A program made the translations under genes and the position numbers. This document shows positions 1 to 6,640 of a stretch of DNA of 10,802 nt, one piece after another. The notes below the pieces were generated by a model. The model was not told where the DNA came from, did no database searches, and was given only the letters and a program-made list of their open reading frames with translations. The DNA comes from Gammaproteobacteria bacterium (GTDB lineage: Bacteria; Pseudomonadota; Gammaproteobacteria; GCA-001735895): contig JAOTUD010000047.1 in NCBI GenBank assembly GCA_029864065.1, positions 1-10,802 of the forward strand, read 5' to 3'. Position 1 is the stretch's first letter, and each line of letters starts with the position of its first letter.

Positions 1-1
1 C

Positions 2-385
2 GGCGGATGGTTCATCGAGCCAACCATTTTTACCGATGTAGCGCCCGACTCGGCGCTTGCGCGGGAAGAGATTTTCGGGCCGGTGCTCGCGGTAATGCGC
101 TTCGAAACCGAGGACCAGGCGGTACAGATCGCGAACGACTCGGACTTCGGCCTCGCCGCCGGTATCTGGACCGAGGATCACCGGCGCGCGCTGAATCTGG
201 CAAATCGCCTCGAGGCCGGTACCGTTTACCTCAACAATTACTTCGATGCCTGCACGCAATCTCCGGTGGGCGGTTACAAGCAAAGCGGCTACGGGCGCGA
301 AAACGGCTGGGAAGGTATGCGTGATTTCGTGCAAACCAAGAGCGTCTGGTTGAGCACCGCGCGTCGCATCGAGGCACCCTTCTGA
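2..385 (+). CDS. Aldehyde dehydrogenase, NAD(P)+-dependent, C-terminal fragment
   Basis: This is the last 127 residues of an aldehyde dehydrogenase superfamily enzyme, which oxidises an aldehyde to the carboxylic acid using NAD(P)+. The 5' part lies outside the window; reading frame 2 is open from the first bases. The fragment carries the family motif EEIFGPVL (fragment residues 22-29), whose second Glu and Phe contact the nicotinamide ribose, and the C-terminal oligomerisation segment with GGYKQSGYGRENG. The catalytic Cys and general-base Glu would lie upstream and cannot be checked. The GGYKQSG-GRENG stretch is typical of the betaine-aldehyde/aminoaldehyde branch and relatives, but the substrate cannot be assigned. 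It ends in TGA at 383-385, 50 nt before the first ATG of the ClC gene, so it is probably the upstream member of the same transcript. Confidence 0.93.
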   Translation, partial: GGWFIEPTIFTDVAPDSALAREEIFGPVLAVMRFETEDQAVQIANDSDFGLAAGIWTEDHRRALNLANRLEAGTVYLNNYFDACTQSPVGGYKQSGYGRENGWEGMRDFVQTKSVWLSTARRIEAPF

Positions 386-435
386 ACCGCGTACCGATCA
401 GCACAAACTTCAGGCCACGGCAGACTATCCATCGC

Positions 436-2124
436 ATGGCGGCGATATCACTGCTGGGCCTGGTGGTAGGCCTGGTTTCCGCTTTTGCGACCATCGGCTT
501 CGTCGAACTGGTGCGCTACCTGAACGAAATCCTTTACGTCAGCACCGCCAGCCGCAGCGGGCTGGAGCAAACTCAACTCTGGTGGATCACGATCGCGGTG
601 CTTACCACGGGCGGCCTCGTGGTCGGTCTCAGCATGCAGTTCGGCGTCGAAAGGGGCGTCCAGACCGGGCCCGCCGATACCATATACGCGGTTCAGTTAC
701 AGGAGCGTCTGCCGACGCCCCGCTCCGGCGTGGTCTCGACCGTGACCGCGATACTGTCGCTGGGCTGCGGCGCTTCGGTAGGTCAGTACGGCCCGCTGGT
801 CTATCTCGGAACGCTGATCGGCCAGGTCACCAATCGCCTGCCTTTCGGCCTGAGCGACGTGCGCAGCATTGCGATCGCCTGCGGCGTCGCGGCGGCGATA
901 TCGACCGCCTTCAACGCACCGATCGCCGCGTTGATATTTACCCATGAAGTGATACTGCGCCATTACTCGCTGCGCATGTTTGCCGCGGTCACCGTCGCCA
1001 GCGCCTGCGGCTACCTGGTCGCCAACGTCGTATTCGAGCACCCGCCGTTATTCCTGATCGAGTTCGATGGCAGCTTTCGCGGCGTCGAATTCTTTCTGTT
1101 CGCGCTGGAGGGTATCGCCTGCGGCGCACTCGCGGTGCTATTCATGAAAATGCTTTACCACGCAGAAAAGCTGTCGCGGAAAATCGGGACGCCCGCGGCG
1201 CTCAGGCCGATGATCGCGGGATTCGTCATGGCGCTGGTTGCGCTACAGGTGCCCGAAGTGCTGGGCGCGGGCCAGGAGGTGTTCGACCAGGCCATCGTCG
1301 GCGGCGTCTATGCCGCCGATGCGCTGTTGCTGATTCTGGTCGCCAAGCTGCTGGTCACGGTGCTTTGCATCGGTTTCGGTTTCTCCGGCGGCGTGATTTT
1401 CCCGGCGCTGTTGATCGGCGTCCTGTTCGGCGCGCTGTTCGCGCTGCTGGTGCCCGGGCAATTTCTGAACGACTACTCGGGGCTATCGGTATACGCGGTC
1501 TGCGGTATGATGGCGCTGATGAGCCCGGTGATCGGCGCGCCGATGACGGCCCTGCTACTCGTATTCGAGCTTACCCGCAGCTACGAAATCACCATCGCCG
1601 CGATGGTCGCAATCGTGTTTGCCAACCTGATCGCCCACCAGTGGTACGGCCGCTCATTATACGATTTTCAGCTCGGCGAGCGCGGTATCGACCTGTCCAT
1701 GGGGCGCGTGCGCGCCTACCTGATGCATCATACCGTCGCCAGTCGCGTCACCGATTCGCTGCCGCTGGTCAAGCCAGGCGCCAGCCTGTTCGAGTTGCGT
1801 CAGCGCATGGCGGAGAATTCAACCGCGTCGGCGGTCATTGTCGACCAGGACAACAAATACCTGGGGCTGGTGTCGCAGCCCCAGCTACTCGGACTCGATG
1901 ACAGCATCAGCGTCGGCTCGATTACGATCAATCCCGCGATCGAGTTTAACGAGGCCACCAGCCTGTGGGATGCGATGGAAACCATGCGCGGTTATATTGG
2001 CGAGGCGATACCTGTGATCGATTCCGTCAGCAAACGCTACCTCGGGGCGATACCCGAGGCGGTGATCATCAATGCTTACCTGGACGCGGCCCAGGAATTG
2101 CGCCGTGAAGAGTACGAGGTTTGA
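436..2124 (+). CDS. ClC-family chloride channel/transporter with C-terminal CBS pair
   Basis: This 562-residue inner-membrane protein has a ClC membrane domain (about residues 1-415) followed by two CBS motifs (about 428-555), which in this family can bind adenine nucleotides and modulate transport. Evidence for ClC: GQYGP (116-120) at the position of the GREGP filter loop, a following NAPIAALIF helix, SGGVIFP (317-323) at the GxFxP loop, and the LYD tyrosine (Y409) equivalent to Y445 of E. coli ClC-ec1. Oddities: the gating glutamate position is Tyr118, the internal proton glutamate position is Val172, and the first filter loop reads VQTGP instead of GSGIP. These argue for a passive anion channel or altered transporter rather than a classic Cl-/H+ antiporter. 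The start is uncertain. ATG 436 is the first canonical codon, but it lies directly at the first helix and lacks a Shine-Dalgarno; the frame is open further upstream. Family assignment is confident; ion and mechanism are inference. Confidence 0.93.
   Translation: MAAISLLGLVVGLVSAFATIGFVELVRYLNEILYVSTASRSGLEQTQLWWITIAVLTTGGLVVGLSMQFGVERGVQTGPADTIYAVQLQERLPTPRSGVVSTVTAILSLGCGASVGQYGPLVYLGTLIGQVTNRLPFGLSDVRSIAIACGVAAAISTAFNAPIAALIFTHEVILRHYSLRMFAAVTVASACGYLVANVVFEHPPLFLIEFDGSFRGVEFFLFALEGIACGALAVLFMKMLYHAEKLSRKIGTPAALRPMIAGFVMALVALQVPEVLGAGQEVFDQAIVGGVYAADALLLILVAKLLVTVLCIGFGFSGGVIFPALLIGVLFGALFALLVPGQFLNDYSGLSVYAVCGMMALMSPVIGAPMTALLLVFELTRSYEITIAAMVAIVFANLIAHQWYGRSLYDFQLGERGIDLSMGRVRAYLMHHTVASRVTDSLPLVKPGASLFELRQRMAENSTASAVIVDQDNKYLGLVSQPQLLGLDDSISVGSITINPAIEFNEATSLWDAMETMRGYIGEAIPVIDSVSKRYLGAIPEAVIINAYLDAAQELRREEYEV
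2116..2120 (+). promoter_or_regulatory. Ribosome binding site of nadC
   Basis: GAGGT lies inside the last codons of the ClC gene, 7 nt before the nadC ATG at 2128. It supports that ATG and co-transcription with the upstream gene. Confidence 0.6.
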
Positions 2125-2127
2125 ATT

Positions 2128-2970
2128 ATGGACCTGTATCAGTCAATCGTTAACCAGGTGGCCAATGCCCTCGACGAGGATGTCGGCAGCGGCGACATCA
2201 GCGCCGAGCTGATCGACGCCAGGATGCAACTGCAAACCGAATTACTGGTTCGCGAAGACGCCGTGCTATGTGGCTGCGAATGGTTCGACGAGGTTTTCCG
2301 TCAGTGCGATGCCGCGATTACCACCCGCTGGCAGGCCCGCGACGGGGACCCTATCGCGGCGGGCAGCATCGTTTGCGAGGTGGCCGGTCCGGCGCGTGGA
2401 CTGCTGACCGCAGAGCGCAGCGCGCTCAACTTTCTGCAAACCCTGTCGGGCACCGCGACCGTAACCCGGCGTTATGCCAACCTGATCAGGCACACCGGTT
2501 GCCGCATTCTGGATACCCGCAAGACCATTCCGCAATTGCGCCTCGCGCAGAAATACGCGGTGCTGTGCGGCGGCGGCGGCAACCACCGCATCGGCCTGTT
2601 CGACGCTTACCTGATAAAGGAAAACCATCTCGCCGCCTGCGGCAGCATAGCGCTAGCGGTGACCCGGGCCAGGGAGCTGCATCCGGAGAAACTGCTGGAA
2701 GTCGAGGTCGAAAACCTCGAGCAGCTGCAACAGGCGATCGACGCGCAGGTCGACCGCGCGTTGCTCGATAATTTTACCGTGGCGCAGATGAAGCAGGCGG
2801 TCGCTCTGAATCAGCAACGGGTCGAACTGGAGGCTTCCGGCAATATCGACGAGTCAAGCCTGGTCGAGGTGGCCGAGACCGGAATCGATTTTATATCCAT
2901 CGGTGCGCTAACCAAGCATTTGCGCGCTATCGATTTCTCGCTGCGCTACGCCACCGTAAATACCGATTGA
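2128..2970 (+). CDS. nadC: Nicotinate-nucleotide pyrophosphorylase (quinolinate phosphoribosyltransferase)
   Basis: NadC converts quinolinate and PRPP to nicotinate mononucleotide, CO2 and PPi, the entry of de novo NAD synthesis into the pyridine nucleotide pool, in the cytoplasm. At 280 residues it is normal length. Family motifs are intact: an N-terminal DEDVGSGD (17-24), GLLTAERSALNFLQTLSG (91-108), LDTRKTIPQLR (128-138), the glycine-rich segment CGGGGNHRIGL (147-157), KENH (164-167), EVEVENL (201-207), LLDNF (222-226) and the C-terminal ASGNI and SIGALTKH strands that bind the PRPP phosphate. It begins 3 nt after the ClC stop and its stop overlaps the next gene's start, so it sits mid-operon. 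No nadA or nadB lies in the window. I see no truncation or missing catalytic residue. Confidence 0.97.
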   Translation: MDLYQSIVNQVANALDEDVGSGDISAELIDARMQLQTELLVREDAVLCGCEWFDEVFRQCDAAITTRWQARDGDPIAAGSIVCEVAGPARGLLTAERSALNFLQTLSGTATVTRRYANLIRHTGCRILDTRKTIPQLRLAQKYAVLCGGGGNHRIGLFDAYLIKENHLAACGSIALAVTRARELHPEKLLEVEVENLEQLQQAIDAQVDRALLDNFTVAQMKQAVALNQQRVELEASGNIDESSLVEVAETGIDFISIGALTKHLRAIDFSLRYATVNTD

Positions 2971-3902
2971 ACAGCACCGCGTCGGACGACGGCAAACAGG
3001 ATCACCTGGCCAGGGGAATCCTGGCGTTGATCCTGGCGACCCTGTTCTTTGCCGGGCAGGATGCGATCACCAAGCATCTCACCACCTCCGTGCCGGTGCC
3101 GCAACTGGTGTTCGTGCGTTACCTTTTCTTCGCCCTGTTTGCATTGATTTATGCCTCGCGCCAGCGGCCGCTGCGCCAGGCATTCCAGGCGCGCCGCCCG
3201 CTGACCCAGTTGTTTCGCGGTTTGCTGATCTGGGCCGAAATCGGGCTGTTTGCCTATGGCCTGCGCTTCCTCGGCATCGCCGAGATGCATTCTATCTTCG
3301 CCTGTTTCCCGCTGATCATCACCGCGCTGTCGGTGCCGATGCTCGGGGAAAGCGTCGGCTTGCGGCGCTGGCTCGCGGTTTCTGCAGGCTTTGTCGGTAC
3401 CCTGATCATCATTCAGCCGGGCAGTGGCATATTCAGCGCGGCCGCCCTGATCGCGCTCGCCTGTGCGTTGATGTTCGCCATCTACAACCTCGTGACCCGC
3501 AAGGTTTCACGCGACGACAGTTTCGAAACCTCGTTGCTGTACTTTGGCGTGGTCGGATTTGCCGCTTCATTGACGGTGGTGCCTTTTTACTGGGAACCAC
3601 TGATGCCCGGAGAACTGATCTGGTTGCTGGTGATCAGCGCCACGTCGATTTGCGGACACCTGTTGCTGATCAAGTCGCTGCAACTCGCGCCCGCGGTAAT
3701 CCTGCAACCGTTTAACTATTTTATCCTGGTCTGGGCCATGATCATCGGCTACAGCTTTTACGGCGAAGTGCTTGGCACCACAACGCTGGTCGGCGCGGCG
3801 CTGGTGGTCGGTAGCGGTATTTACATCGCCAGGCGCGAGTACCTGGTTGCGCGGGCGACGCGGCGGCGACCGCGCAAGGCCCTGTACCCCCCCGAGGCCT
3901 GA
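2967..3902 (+). CDS. DMT-superfamily EamA permease
   Basis: This 311-residue membrane protein has about ten hydrophobic helices arranged as two EamA repeats (roughly residues 17-145 and 155-292), with a basic C-terminal tail ending around RATRRRPRKA. It belongs to the drug/metabolite transporter superfamily, which moves small metabolites across the inner membrane. Substrate is not predictable; the FAGQDAITKHL opening resembles a proteobacterial subgroup annotated only as EamA transporters. The start is TTG at 2967, which overlaps the nadC stop as TTGA; no better in-frame start fits, since the next residues lead straight into the first helix. No Shine-Dalgarno precedes it, so translation probably depends on coupling with nadC termination. 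Linkage to nadC could hint at a pyridine-related or metabolite export role, but that is a guess. Confidence 0.9.
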   Translation: MNSTASDDGKQDHLARGILALILATLFFAGQDAITKHLTTSVPVPQLVFVRYLFFALFALIYASRQRPLRQAFQARRPLTQLFRGLLIWAEIGLFAYGLRFLGIAEMHSIFACFPLIITALSVPMLGESVGLRRWLAVSAGFVGTLIIIQPGSGIFSAAALIALACALMFAIYNLVTRKVSRDDSFETSLLYFGVVGFAASLTVVPFYWEPLMPGELIWLLVISATSICGHLLLIKSLQLAPAVILQPFNYFILVWAMIIGYSFYGEVLGTTTLVGAALVVGSGIYIARREYLVARATRRRPRKALYPPEA

Positions 3903-3960
3903 CTATTCTTCAAACCTATAACTGGCGTTGACGAAATCAATTTCCGTCCAGTCCCGTAAA

Positions 3961-3990
3961 GGTGTATTGTATTGCGATTGTAAATACACC
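3961..3990 (+). repeat. Perfect 8-bp inverted repeat upstream of the Na+/Pi gene
   Basis: GGTGTATT (3961-3968) and its exact reverse complement AATACACC (3983-3990) are separated by 14 nt. The repeat ends where the -35 element of the downstream TATAAT promoter would be, and no good -35 hexamer is present there. That layout suits an activator-binding site. It has no T-tract, so it is not a terminator. The binding protein is unknown; I do not see a proper Pho box. Confidence 0.5.
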
Positions 3991-4012
3991 GTGTGAACTT
4001 GTCATACGCTAC

Positions 4013-4018
4013 TATAAT
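4013..4018 (+). promoter_or_regulatory. Candidate -10 box of the Na+/Pi cotransporter gene
   Basis: TATAAT is an exact sigma-70 -10 consensus, 43 nt before the ribosome binding site at 4061. At 16-18 nt upstream no hexamer resembles TTGACA, so the promoter may need an activator. A start of transcription near 4025 would give a leader of about 48 nt before codon ATT 4073. Confidence 0.5.
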
Positions 4019-4060
4019 ACGGTATTGACTCTGCTTTTTAGCAAAAAACCGGCGTGAACC

Positions 4061-4065
4061 AGGAG
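4061..4065 (+). promoter_or_regulatory. Shine-Dalgarno that points to an ATT start
   Basis: AGGAG ends 7 nt before an in-frame ATT (4073-4075). The frame has a stop at 4055-4057 and contains no ATG, GTG or TTG until 4139, so this site decides the proposed start. Confidence 0.55.
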
Positions 4066-4072
4066 CCCGAAA

Positions 4073-5782
4073 ATTAACGGTAGCGTTATTCTGATCAACC
4101 TGATAGGCGGAGTCGCCCTGCTGTTATGGGGGCTGCGCATGGTGCGTATCGGCGTTTCCGAGGCCTGGGGTAGCGAGATACGGGGCGCTCTCGGCGCCAG
4201 CCTGCAGAATCGATTCAAGGCTTTTGCTTCCGGGCTCGGCGTCACCATGCTACTGCAAAGCAGCAGTGCGACGGCACTGCTGACCTCGTCTTTCAGCGGC
4301 CAGGGAATCCTGACGACGGCGACCGCGCTCGCCGTATTGCTGGGTGCCGATGTCGGTACCGCCCTGGTCGCGCAGATACTGACCTTCGATTTATCGGCAC
4401 TGTCCCCGATTTTAATCGCGGTGGGGGTTGCGGTTTTCACCTACTCCCCGGGCGGCCGTGCGCGCGATTGCGGGCGCATCACGCTGGGTATCGGCATGAT
4501 GCTACTGGCGCTGAAACTGATCGTCGCCGCATCGCTGCCGATGCGCGAATCTTTAATCGTGCAGCAGATTTTCGTCGCGCTCGGCGAAGATCTGGTGCTG
4601 GCGATAGTCTTTGCCGCCATCATCGCCTGGGCTTCGCATTCGAGCCTCGCAACCGTGCTACTGGTAATATCGCTGGCGAGCACCAATGCGATCGAGATTA
4701 CGGTTGCCTTTGCCCTCGTGCTCGGCGCCAATATCGGCAGCGCGATACCCCCGTTCATCGCCACGCTGGGGGCGAGTCGCAGCGCCAGGCAACCGCCCCT
4801 GGGCAACCTGCTGTTTCGCATCGCTGGCGTGCTGATCGCGCTACCTTTTCTCGACCTGATCGCGAGCCAGTTCTCCCCGTTCGCTATTGGTAGCGCACGT
4901 CAGATCGCCAATTTTCATATGCTGTTCAACGTCTTGCTGGTGGTGCTTTTCCTGCCGCTGATCGATCGCATGGTGGCGTTGACCGAACTTCTGCTGCCGA
5001 TGGGGGAGCCGGTTAGCGACCCCATGGAACCCAGGGAGCTGGATCGAGGTGCCTTCGAAAACCCGCTGGTGGCGCTGGTCAACGCGGAACGCGAAGTATT
5101 GCGCATGGGGGATGTCGTCGAACGCATGCTGCGCAACGCGTTCATCGCGCTCAAGAAAGATGACTACCAGCTGGCGCAGAGAACCCGGGAAATGGACCGG
5201 CTGGTGAACGAGTTTTACGATGGCATAAAGCGTTATCTCACCGCGCTCGCGCGCGAGACGCTGGGTGAAAAGGAAAGCAAAAGATGCACCGAAATCCTCA
5301 GTTTTGTAACCAACCTCGAGCACATCGGCGACATAATTTCCGGTGACCTGACCCACAACATCATGCGTAAAAAGCTGGTCACCCACAGCAAAATGTCGCT
5401 GCAGGACCGCGAGGATTTAAACAGCCTGTATCAGCCGGTAATCAAAACTTTTCAATTGTCGCTAAGCGTGTTCACCTCAGGGGACGTTGCAATGGCGCGT
5501 CAGCTGCTGGCGAGGAAATACAAGTTCATCAAACGGGAACGCAAGGCCGTTATGAATCACCTGCAAAAAATCCGCGACGATTCAGCCTACGACTCGCGGC
5601 TTAGCGCGATGCAGCTCGACGTCGTGCGCGACCTGAAACGCATCAATTCTCACCTGACCTCGGTCGCCTACCCGATCCTGGAACAGGCGGGTCAGCTGCG
5701 CGACCGCCTGCGCCGCAGCAAGCATCAGAGCGCGAAGGGCAGCCGGGTCGCGTCGGCGAACAGGCACTCGCCGAGCACTTGA
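4073..5782 (+). CDS. Na+/phosphate cotransporter (NptA/YjbB type) with PhoU-like domain
   Basis: This inner-membrane protein of the PNaS family (Na+-coupled phosphate symporters; E. coli YjbB relatives can also export Pi) is 569 residues from ATT 4073 or 547 from ATG 4139. Numbering from ATT: helix 1 with INLIGGVALLLWGL (8-21), first repeat motif QSSSA (62-66) with GADVGTA (91-97), second repeat SHSSLAT (188-194) with GANIGSA (218-224), then a charged helical PhoU-like domain (about 330-545) containing the MDRLVNEFYDGIKRYL and NLEHIGD stretches. ATG 4139 would delete nearly all of helix 1, which aligns well with the family, so I prefer an upstream start. ATT with an AGGAG 7 nt before it is the best candidate; a sequencing error or frameshift is the alternative. 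The second QSSS-type motif is partly degenerate, which I believe is usual in this proteobacterial subgroup. It appears to be transcribed alone. No other phosphate genes are nearby. Confidence 0.9.
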   Translation: MNGSVILINLIGGVALLLWGLRMVRIGVSEAWGSEIRGALGASLQNRFKAFASGLGVTMLLQSSSATALLTSSFSGQGILTTATALAVLLGADVGTALVAQILTFDLSALSPILIAVGVAVFTYSPGGRARDCGRITLGIGMMLLALKLIVAASLPMRESLIVQQIFVALGEDLVLAIVFAAIIAWASHSSLATVLLVISLASTNAIEITVAFALVLGANIGSAIPPFIATLGASRSARQPPLGNLLFRIAGVLIALPFLDLIASQFSPFAIGSARQIANFHMLFNVLLVVLFLPLIDRMVALTELLLPMGEPVSDPMEPRELDRGAFENPLVALVNAEREVLRMGDVVERMLRNAFIALKKDDYQLAQRTREMDRLVNEFYDGIKRYLTALARETLGEKESKRCTEILSFVTNLEHIGDIISGDLTHNIMRKKLVTHSKMSLQDREDLNSLYQPVIKTFQLSLSVFTSGDVAMARQLLARKYKFIKRERKAVMNHLQKIRDDSAYDSRLSAMQLDVVRDLKRINSHLTSVAYPILEQAGQLRDRLRRSKHQSAKGSRVASANRHSPST

Positions 5783-5916
5783 TCCGGCGGGTGGATTATC
5801 AATCGGTCGTATCGCTCGACGATGAACGCCCGGAAAGACATGCTTAGGCCAGCAGGCTGCACCTGTACCAGGACCTGAATTCGACGCGTCTACTTTGAAC
5901 CGAACGGGAGACAACC

Positions 5917-6333
5917 ATGAAACGCTACGCCAAACCTGTACTGATTACGCTGTTGGCCCTGGTCTCGCTGACGGGCCTGGCTTCGGAACAAAAGCAGCGC
6001 GCGGCGGATCAGGAGGCGGGGAAATGGCTCGCCCTGGTCGACGGCAGGCAATACCAGGCTTCCTGGGAGCAGGCCGCGACACTGTTTCGCCAGCAGGTTT
6101 CCGCCGCGCAGTGGCGTCAGTCGGTGGCCTCCGTGCGCAGGCCGCTCGGCAGCATGATCAGCCGCAGACTGATCGCCGCCACCTATGCCAACAGCCTGCC
6201 CGGCGCTCCCGACGGCGAGTACGTGGTGCTGCAGTACCAGACCGAGTTCGAAAACAAGAAGCAGGCTATCGAGACGGTAACCCCGATGCTCGATGACGGA
6301 CGCTGGCGCGTCTCCGGCTACTACCTGCGCTAA
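5917..6333 (+). CDS. Exported DUF4019 family protein
   Basis: A 138-residue protein with a Sec signal peptide: basic MKRYAK, hydrophobic core to about residue 20, probable cleavage after GLAS (residue 23). The mature part matches the DUF4019 pattern: a conserved W-L-A-L-VD-G-Y-x-x-SW-x-x-A segment (37-53), FRQQVSAAQW (60-69), VRRPLGSMISRRL (76-88), LPGAPDGEYVVLQYQTEF (98-115) and a terminal GRWRVSGYYLR. DUF4019 has no established function; proteins of the family are periplasmic or secreted and often sit beside unrelated genes. GGGAG at 5906-5910, 6 nt before the ATG, supports this start. It is 134 nt downstream of the Na+/Pi gene, a spacer in which I see no clear promoter or terminator. Confidence 0.88.
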   Translation: MKRYAKPVLITLLALVSLTGLASEQKQRAADQEAGKWLALVDGRQYQASWEQAATLFRQQVSAAQWRQSVASVRRPLGSMISRRLIAATYANSLPGAPDGEYVVLQYQTEFENKKQAIETVTPMLDDGRWRVSGYYLR

Positions 6334-6357
6334 TCACCTCGATACGGGGAGGTACCG

Positions 6358-6597
6358 ATGTATGCCTGTCAGCCTCGACGCAAGGTTGTCGGCAAAACCG
6401 CATCCAGGACCTGCCGCATGCTGACGATCGATCCGGGCGAGCACGAAATTGCATCGCTTACCGAAAACACGTCGAAAATAATCATTAATGCGGTTACCGG
6501 CCGTAACCATGTTATCTGGCAGGAGGTCAAGATGGGGATACTGGCGGCGCGCGCTACTGCAGGAGGTTTCCGCAGAAGCAGGACGCGCCCGCGTTGA
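6358..6597 (+). CDS. Doubtful 79-codon open reading frame with strong RBS
   Basis: The ATG at 6358 follows GGGGAGG with a 5-nt spacer, an almost ideal ribosome binding site, and the frame stays open for 79 codons to TGA at 6595-6597. The product is basic (several RR/RK pairs, ending RSRTRPR), has no signal peptide or membrane helix, and resembles nothing I know. An internal ATG at 6532 has an AGGAGGT 4 nt upstream and would give a 21-residue peptide. The amino-acid composition is that of random GC-rich sequence, so this may be untranslated or decayed DNA. Confidence 0.2.
   Translation: MYACQPRRKVVGKTASRTCRMLTIDPGEHEIASLTENTSKIIINAVTGRNHVIWQEVKMGILAARATAGGFRRSRTRPR
6492..6508 (+). repeat. Hairpin-forming inverted repeat
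   Basis: GGTTAC and GTAACC form a 6-bp perfect stem with a 5-nt CGGCC loop. It lies 13 nt before an AGGAGGT motif. There is no following T-tract, so a rho-independent terminator is unlikely; it could be an operator or an RNA hairpin. Confidence 0.4.
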
Positions 6598-6640
6598 CGA
6601 ATGCAAATTGATCGCGGCGGAAATGTAGCAGCCTGCCGGA

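Larger units (their letters stand above)
6334..6640. other. Spacer between convergent genes, no clear gene
   Basis: These 307 nt separate the DUF4019 gene from the 3' end of murU on the other strand. The spacer has an ACCTC/GAGGT pair (6336-6340, 6349-6353), a hairpin GGTTAC-5 nt-GTAACC (6492-6508), and three strong Shine-Dalgarno-like runs: GGGGAGG (6346-6352), AGGAGGT (6521-6527) and AGGAGGT (6561-6567). The centre (about 6445-6490) is AT-richer than the surroundings. I find no T-tract terminator for either flanking gene and no tRNA-like fold. Confidence 0.5.

Noticed and set aside
3992..4005. CRP or Pho box near the TATAAT box (TGTGA...TCATA, TTGTCAT)
   Set aside because: The CRP half-sites are spaced by 5 instead of 6 nt and the second is poor; only one Pho half-site is present.
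4031..4047. T5/A5 hairpin in the Na+/Pi leader as terminator or riboswitch
   Set aside because: The stem is only A-T pairs with a 3-nt loop; no stable or known riboswitch structure.
5582..5914. Minus-strand open frame at the end of the Na+/Pi gene
   Set aside because: It overlaps the PhoU-like coding region antisense, and no family pattern or RBS is seen.
5783..5916. Small ORF (ATG 5822, 18 codons) between the Na+/Pi and DUF4019 genes
   Set aside because: No Shine-Dalgarno, very short, and no recognisable sequence; the spacer shows nothing else.
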